A stretch of DNA of 9,214 bases from DASSFZ01 sp036514635 (GTDB lineage Bacteria > Chloroflexota > Anaerolineae > Fen-1058): contig DATBWU010000209.1 of assembly GCA_036514635.1 (NCBI GenBank), positions 1-9,214 on the forward strand, written 5' to 3'. Shown in pieces: positions 4,983-9,214 of the stretch (positions are counted from its first letter, which is position 1; every line of letters begins with the position of its first letter). The position numbers and the translations under genes are program-made. Below the pieces are notes generated by a model. The model did not search any database and was not told the DNA's origin. It worked only from the letters and a program-made list of their open reading frames with translations.

Positions 4983-7939
4983 GGGCTGTCTTCCGGCGGC
5001 CTGGGCTTCACTTCCACCTTGATCTTGTTGCTTTCGATCACATTGCCGGCTTTGTCATAGGCGCGCGCGTAAAACGTGTGCTTCCCGATCTTCTTGCCGT
5101 CGTCGAGCTTCCACTTGGCGTCGTACGGCGGCACGGGTCGAACGAGAAACGGCGCCGTCTCGTCGTCGACGAAGAACTCCACCCGATCGATCGCGATGTT
5201 GTCCGAGACATCCGGGTTCAGGCTGATCCATTCGTCTTTGCCAAAGAAGTACTCTTCGTCGTTGGGCGGATAGATCAGCTTCAGCGTCGGCGAGATGTTA
5301 TCGACCGTGACCTGGACGATCGATGTGGCGACATTGCCGTCATTCTGAAAGACGCTCAGGCGCAGGCTGTACAGTCCGTCGAACGGCGCCACGTCCCACA
5401 GTTCGAGCGGGCCTTGATCGACCGGGTTGGTGTGATCCGGGCCGATCTGCTGCCACTGCGTCGGGTTCAGCCCTTGCCCGAAGTCGAGCCGGTACGAAGC
5501 GAAGTTGCCGATCTTGGCGTTGCCGGTGATCACGGCCTGTGCTCGAATGTAGGCGTACGGGCCGGGGTCGATGATGGCGACGTCGCCATACGCTGTGGGC
5601 GGCGGGCCGTACACCGTATCATACTCGCTGGGCGGCTGCGGAATCTCTGCGGCTGCGACGTACTCCGCCGCTTCGGGCGGATAAATCTCGAAGATTTTTT
5701 CTTCCACCTGATCAGGCGGCGTGAAGACCGTCGCCAGTTTGCCGGTGGCCTTGTCGATCAGGAAAGCCTGGTGCAAGGTGTCGTACGAAGTTGGCTCGCT
5801 GCCCGGGATGAACAACTCGACGGTCGTCGGGCAGTATTTCGTCGGCAGCAGACCGGAGGTGGCGCACACTGTTTTCTCGACCAGTCCCGGCGGCCTCACG
5901 AACGGCTCGACCGGCTTGTCTTTCAAATAGTACGTCGTCACGTCGTGCCACACCGGGGCCGCGCCGGTGATGCCCGACACGTTCTTCATTTCCGAGTTGT
6001 CGGTGTTGCCGATCCACACGCCGATGGCGATCTGCGGCGTATAGCCGATCGTCCAGTTGTCCTTGAAGTCGTTCGTCGTGCCGGTCTTGACGGCGGCGGG
6101 CCGATCGAGCTCGAGCACGTTCGGCGATCCGAAGGCGGCCCAGCGCGCGGCATTGTCCGACAGGATGTTGTTCATCAAGTAGGCGTACTGATCGTCGAGA
6201 ATCTTCTGCGTCTGCACGGTCTCGACACCATTGTACTTGAAACCCGGCGAGTATTCCCACAGAACATTGCCGTTGCTATCCTCGACGCGCAGCACGGGAA
6301 CCGGATCGAGCTGGCGGTAGCCGGGCCGCTCTTCCAGGACGGGTGTGCCGTTCATGCTGCCGTTGGTGGCGAACACGCCGAACGCATACGCCATGTCGAT
6401 GAGCTTCACTTCGCCGCCGCCCAGCGTCAGCGCCAGGCCGTAGAAGTCGAGGCCGCGATCGAGCGTGGTGATGCCCATCGCGTGCGCCGTACGGGTGACC
6501 TTATCGACGCCGGCGAGTTGCAGCGCCTTGACCGCCGGGATGTTGTACGAGCGCGCCAGCGCCAGCCGCAGGCGCTGGTAGCCGTGATACTTGCGATCGT
6601 AGTTTTCCGGCACGTACACGGGCGGATTCGCGCCGGGCTGATCGAAGCGAGTCGGCGCGTCGAGGAAGGCGTACGACGCCGGAATGCCCTGCATCAACAG
6701 CGTGGCGTAGGTGAACGGCTTGAACGACGATCCGGGCTGGCGCAGGCCGGTGGCGACGTTGAACTTTCCGTTGATCGCGTCGTTCCAGTAATCGGCGCTG
6801 CCGACCATTGCCAGAATCTCGCCGGTCGTCGGGCGGACGGCGACGAGCGCGCCGTTGTTGGCGTTATGCCCTTCGGAATCGAGTTTCTTGACCTGATCGG
6901 TGATGGCCTTCTGCGCGAAGGTCTGCAGGCCGACGTCCAGCGTGGTGTATACCTTCAGACCGCCGCGATTCACCACCTCGTACCCGAAGTGATCTTCCAG
7001 CCACTTGCGCACGTACACCGAGAAATGCGGCGCTTGAATATCGAAACGCTCGGCCACGCCGCCGGCGATCACGAGTTCCTGGAACTTGGCCGCGACCGAC
7101 TCGTCCGGCGTGATATAGCCGTCGCGCAGCATCGCGTCGAGCGTGAGAGCCTGCCGGTCCTTCGCGTCTTTCGGGCTGTCGATCGGGTTCAGGCGCGGGT
7201 ATTGCGGAATCGGCGCGAGCATCGCGCACTCGGCCAGGTTCAGATCGCGCGCGTGCTTGCCGAAGTACACCTGCGCCGCCGCCTCGATGCCGTAGGCCAG
7301 GTTGCTGTAGTTGTTAGTGTTGAGATACCACTCCAAGATCTGGTCTTTGCTGTAGCGGCGGCTGATCTCGACGGCCAGGATGACTTCTTTGATCTTGCGC
7401 TCGTACGATTGGACCAGGCGCTCTTCGGGATCGATGAGCGTATTCTTCACCACTTGTTGGGTGATCGACGAGCCGCCCTGCACCGCGCCGCCGCGCAAGT
7501 TCGTCCAAAACGCGCGGGCGATGCCGTACAAGTCGAATCCGGGATTGGTGCGGAAGGTTCGGTCTTCAATGGCGATCGTCGCGTCCTGGCAGATCGCGGG
7601 AATCTGATCGAGATGCACCCACTGCCGATCGCCCGTCGTCTGGTCGATGACTTCGTACAGCAGGACGTTGCCGCTGCGATCGTAGATCTTGGTCGTCTCG
7701 AAGAACTCGTCACCTCCGCGTGTGAACTCGGCCTCGATCTGGCTGGGATCGGGCAGATCCTGCGTGAGCGAGGTGTAGATGGCTGCTGCCGCGGCAATGC
7801 TGCCAAAGAACGTCAGCGAGCACAGCCCGACGACCACGGCGAAACACCCGGCCAGCAGTTTGGGGATGTTCTTGCTGCTCTTATTGGCTTCGCGCCTGCG
7901 CAACCGGCGCGACAGGATAATACGAGACTCTCCGTTCAA
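4979..7939 (-). CDS. Class A penicillin-binding protein (PBP1A-type glycosyltransferase/transpeptidase) with Ig-like C-terminus
   Basis: Bifunctional peptidoglycan synthase acting on lipid II at the outer face of the membrane. Numbered from the TTG start (986 residues): basic cytoplasmic tail with 'SRRLRRREANK'; membrane anchor at about 26-57; GT51 domain with catalytic Glu125 in 'IAIEDRTFRTNPGFD', then 'GGSSITQQ' (155-162) and 'RKIKEVILAVEISRRYSKDQ' (181-200). The transpeptidase carries Ser404 in 'SSFK', Ser464-Tyr-Asn466, and 'KTGTT' from Lys618. A Cys pair (692, 703) in 'CATSGLLPTKYC' follows. About 215 residues beyond (771-986) form two beta-rich segments, the last Ig-like ('HTFYARAYDKAGNVIESN'). 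All catalytic motifs are intact. In the first GT51 motif, Asn replaces the usual His of 'ED..F..H.G'; I recall this from other Chloroflexota PBPs. TTG at 7939 has AAGGAG nine bases upstream; the GTG at 7966 lacks an SD and would place AAGGAG within the coding sequence. The 3' end overlaps the lipoprotein start. Confidence 0.96.
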   Translation of the reverse strand: MNGESRIILSRRLRRREANKSSKNIPKLLAGCFAVVVGLCSLTFFGSIAAAAAIYTSLTQDLPDPSQIEAEFTRGGDEFFETTKIYDRSGNVLLYEVIDQTTGDRQWVHLDQIPAICQDATIAIEDRTFRTNPGFDLYGIARAFWTNLRGGAVQGGSSITQQVVKNTLIDPEERLVQSYERKIKEVILAVEISRRYSKDQILEWYLNTNNYSNLAYGIEAAAQVYFGKHARDLNLAECAMLAPIPQYPRLNPIDSPKDAKDRQALTLDAMLRDGYITPDESVAAKFQELVIAGGVAERFDIQAPHFSVYVRKWLEDHFGYEVVNRGGLKVYTTLDVGLQTFAQKAITDQVKKLDSEGHNANNGALVAVRPTTGEILAMVGSADYWNDAINGKFNVATGLRQPGSSFKPFTYATLLMQGIPASYAFLDAPTRFDQPGANPPVYVPENYDRKYHGYQRLRLALARSYNIPAVKALQLAGVDKVTRTAHAMGITTLDRGLDFYGLALTLGGGEVKLIDMAYAFGVFATNGSMNGTPVLEERPGYRQLDPVPVLRVEDSNGNVLWEYSPGFKYNGVETVQTQKILDDQYAYLMNNILSDNAARWAAFGSPNVLELDRPAAVKTGTTNDFKDNWTIGYTPQIAIGVWIGNTDNSEMKNVSGITGAAPVWHDVTTYYLKDKPVEPFVRPPGLVEKTVCATSGLLPTKYCPTTVELFIPGSEPTSYDTLHQAFLIDKATGKLATVFTPPDQVEEKIFEIYPPEAAEYVAAAEIPQPPSEYDTVYGPPPTAYGDVAIIDPGPYAYIRAQAVITGNAKIGNFASYRLDFGQGLNPTQWQQIGPDHTNPVDQGPLELWDVAPFDGLYSLRLSVFQNDGNVATSIVQVTVDNISPTLKLIYPPNDEEYFFGKDEWISLNPDVSDNIAIDRVEFFVDDETAPFLVRPVPPYDAKWKLDDGKKIGKHTFYARAYDKAGNVIESNKIKVEVKPRPPEDSP

Positions 7940-7948
7940 GACCGAGCA

Positions 7949-7954
7949 CTCCTT
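7949..7954 (-). promoter_or_regulatory. Shine-Dalgarno AAGGAG deciding the TTG start of the PBP
   Basis: On the minus strand AAGGAG is followed by nine bases (TGCTCGGTC) and then TTG AAC GGA at 7939. This is a strong match at near-ideal spacing. The alternative GTG at 7966 has no purine-rich site in front of it, so TTG is preferred. Confidence 0.7.
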
Positions 7955-8012
7955 GTGGAGATACACAGAATCGTATCAGCGATTGGAACTTCGCGCAAGA
8001 CGGAGGACGAGG

Positions 8013-8092
8013 GAATCAGCCAGTCAACGAGTCAACGAATCAGCGATAACAAACCATCCAACCAGCGATAACAAACCATCCAACCAGCCAAC
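8013..8092. repeat. Short-period (8 bp) repeat array with a 22-bp tandem duplication
   Basis: On the plus strand this spacer breaks into similar octamers: GAATCAGC, CAGTCAAC, GAGTCAAC, then GAAT, then two identical 22-base units (CAGCGATAACAAACCATCCAAC, 8041-8062 and 8063-8084), each ending in the octamer CATCCAAC, and finally CAGCCAAC (8085-8092). The consensus octamer is roughly SAKYCAAC. The last octamer shares its final base with the methyltransferase stop codon. The array fills most of the 152-base spacer between the methyltransferase stop and the PBP start. I see no promoter that I could defend in this spacer. Confidence 0.85.
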
Positions 8093-8817
8093 TATCTTTT
8101 CTCCACAACCAGAAAGTGCGATACCCCCAACACCCTTATCGGCGTGCGCTCGAAAGTGTAGGTCACCGCGCGCAGGACTTTGCCCAACGCCGGGCGGCGG
8201 GCGACGATGTTGTCGTAGCCGGGATAAATCTGCCGGTGCGTGATGATGCGCGCCGGCTGGTCGGCGAACAGCGTCCTCAGCCCGCGAATGGTGTAGGCGC
8301 GGACGTGCGGCGCGAGCCGATTGCGGATCGGAGCGGGCAGGTAGTTGATCAGCGGCGTGTTGCCAAAGTGATATTTGCCGCGCCAGTAGTGCCCGTGCGT
8401 CTCGAACGGATACAGCCGGTTCGGGCAGAACAGGATCACTCGCCCGCCCGGCCTCAGCACGCGAACCATCTCCCGCGCCGCGAGGCGATGGTCGGCGACG
8501 TGCTCGATGACCTCGTGTGAAAGCACCGCATCGAACGTGTTGTCCGGGTAGGGGAGATGCTCGCCAGCGGCGGCGTGCAATTGCTCGATGCCCGATTGCG
8601 CCCCCTGCGCCACGCGCTCGAAGTCGATGTCCAGCCCGAACGTGTTGTAACCCAGGTCGCTAAGGTGCTTCACGTACATGCCGATGCCGCAACCGTCGAC
8701 CAGAATGCGGCGCGCATCGAGCGGCAGCGCTTTCACGATCAGGTCGAGGCGGCGGCTCTGCCCGAAGCGCCACACGTAAGACGGCTCACCACGGAGAGCG
8801 GCTTTTTCGGACGGCAT
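8092..8817 (-). CDS. Class I SAM-dependent methyltransferase (Methyltransf_11 type)
   Basis: Cytosolic methyltransferase of 241 residues that moves a methyl group from S-adenosylmethionine to an unknown acceptor. The Rossmann-type core is clear. Motif I is 'ILVDGCGIG' (38-46); the acidic end of strand beta2, which should hold the ribose, is Asp63 in 'GLDID'; the beta3-beta4 region is 'AAGEHLPYPDNTFDAVLSHE' (83-102) followed by 'VIEHV'; and 'LRPGGRVILFCPN' is at 121-133. The C-terminal third (140-241) is a substrate-cap region with 'THGHYWRGKYHFGNT' that I cannot match to a substrate. The ATG at 8817 has no obvious SD and lies inside a heptamer repeat. No better in-frame start is seen before motif I. 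It lies downstream of the flavoprotein gene and upstream of the PBP, in the same direction. Substrate candidates such as quinones, lipids or glycans cannot be separated by sequence alone. Confidence 0.93.
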   Translation of the reverse strand: MPSEKAALRGEPSYVWRFGQSRRLDLIVKALPLDARRILVDGCGIGMYVKHLSDLGYNTFGLDIDFERVAQGAQSGIEQLHAAAGEHLPYPDNTFDAVLSHEVIEHVADHRLAAREMVRVLRPGGRVILFCPNRLYPFETHGHYWRGKYHFGNTPLINYLPAPIRNRLAPHVRAYTIRGLRTLFADQPARIITHRQIYPGYDNIVARRPALGKVLRAVTYTFERTPIRVLGVSHFLVVEKR

Positions 8818-8841
8818 ACGTGTTTCGTGTTACGTGATGCG
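8814..8841. repeat. Heptamer tandem repeat overlapping the methyltransferase start codon
   Basis: Four degenerate 7-base units run in series on the plus strand: GCATACG, TGTTTCG, TGTTACG, TGATGCG. On the coding strand they read CGCATCA, CGTAACA, CGAAACA, CGTATGC, and the last contains the ATG of the methyltransferase. They take up the space where an SD would be expected. They occupy most of the first half of the 48-base spacer to the flavoprotein stop; the rest of the spacer shows nothing I recognise. Confidence 0.7.
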
Positions 8842-8865
8842 CGGCAGCGGACTACGCGCCACGCC

Positions 8866-9214
8866 CTACGGCAGTTTGAATTCTTCTCGATGCCCGTACC
8901 CGCGCGTGTTATCGACGAGCCGTATCCACCGGGGGACGAGAACGTAGAACGAGCTGCGCACGATCTGATCGACGAACTCGGACGTGAAGGGGAACTTCCC
9001 GCGAAACAGTGCCCAGGCCCGATCGCGCTCATCGGGATCGGTGATAGCGCGCGCCTCGCCTTCGATCTGCACGCCCTGAATATCGCGCCAGTCCCACGTG
9101 TCATTGTGCACCGTCGCCGCCACGCGGCCGACGCGCGCCAGGTTCATCGAGTGGCGGCTCCGCTCGCCGGACATCCAGTACAGATTCAGCGCATCGTCGT
9201 TGACGTAGAACACA
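8866..9214 (-). CDS. Pyridoxamine 5'-phosphate oxidase-like flavoprotein (5' end outside window)
   Basis: The frame is open from the right edge to TAG at 8866-8868 and gives the last 115 residues or so. It fits the split beta-barrel PNPOx-like superfamily, which binds FMN or F420. Near the N-terminal end of the fragment is 'FYVNDDALNLYWMSGERSRH', with the usual strand followed by 'S..SRH..NL', then 'RVAATVHNDTWDWRDIQGVQ', 'IEGEARAITDPDERDRAW', and a tail with 'FYVLVPRWIRLVDNTRGYGH'. The pattern 'GVQIEGEAR' is typical of the small general-stress members of the family. The family is usually about 130-160 residues, so 20-40 N-terminal residues are probably missing; the first GTG in the window (9211-9213) is likely an internal Val codon. 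Cofactor and substrate cannot be told from this part. It is co-directional with the methyltransferase, 48 bases upstream of it. Confidence 0.82.
   Translation of the reverse strand, partial: VFYVNDDALNLYWMSGERSRHSMNLARVGRVAATVHNDTWDWRDIQGVQIEGEARAITDPDERDRAWALFRGKFPFTSEFVDQIVRSSFYVLVPRWIRLVDNTRGYGHREEFKLP

Noticed and set aside
4760..8071. Very long open frame on the plus strand (about 1100 codons) opposite the PBP.
   Set aside because: Its product is rich in Arg, Val, Asp and His with no domain, and it mirrors codon bias of a GC-rich minus-strand gene whose catalytic motifs are all intact. Treated as an antisense shadow.
8041..8084. Possible CRISPR-like repeat.
   Set aside because: The two 22-base units are directly adjacent with no spacer between them, and no cas gene is nearby. 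It is a tandem duplication.

Overview
The window looks like a piece of a GC-rich chromosome from the Chloroflexota, most likely an Anaerolineae-type bacterium. This is inferred from protein style, not from a marker gene. The clues are a large secreted subtilase carrying a PA insert and a DUF11 module, a lipoprotein with a long Thr/Pro stalk, a class A penicillin-binding protein with an 'ED..F.TNPGFD' glycosyltransferase motif and a C-terminal Ig-like extension, and intergenic palindromes of the 'CTGAGCGAAGCGAAG' kind.

Layout, left to right. At 2-220 is the 3' end of a plus-strand gene of unknown function. It converges on the rest of the window across a short spacer filled by an imperfect inverted repeat (about 256-333). 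Everything else is coded on the minus strand, so transcription runs right to left: a partial pyridoxamine-phosphate-oxidase-like flavoprotein (8866-9214), a SAM-dependent methyltransferase (8092-8817), a class A PBP (4979-7939), a Thr/Pro-stalked lipoprotein with FxLYD-like domains (3870-4982), and a 1129-residue secreted S8 protease (357-3746). The PBP and lipoprotein genes overlap by ATGA and are probably translationally coupled. A strong hairpin lies between the lipoprotein and the protease. No gene-free stretch exceeds 300 bases, and I see no RNA gene, CRISPR array or transposase.

Working together: three consecutive genes act outside the cytoplasmic membrane. The PBP polymerises and crosslinks peptidoglycan, the lipoprotein is probably anchored at the membrane surface, and the protease is exported and self-processed. 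The PBP-lipoprotein pair is the only likely functional unit. The protease may simply be a neighbour.

Nothing here amounts to a clear new biological system. The points most worth a second look are an in-frame acidic minisatellite between the catalytic Asp and His of the protease, a jellyroll-like domain nested inside the DUF11 module, and short-period (7 and 8 bp) repeat arrays that touch both ends of the methyltransferase gene.
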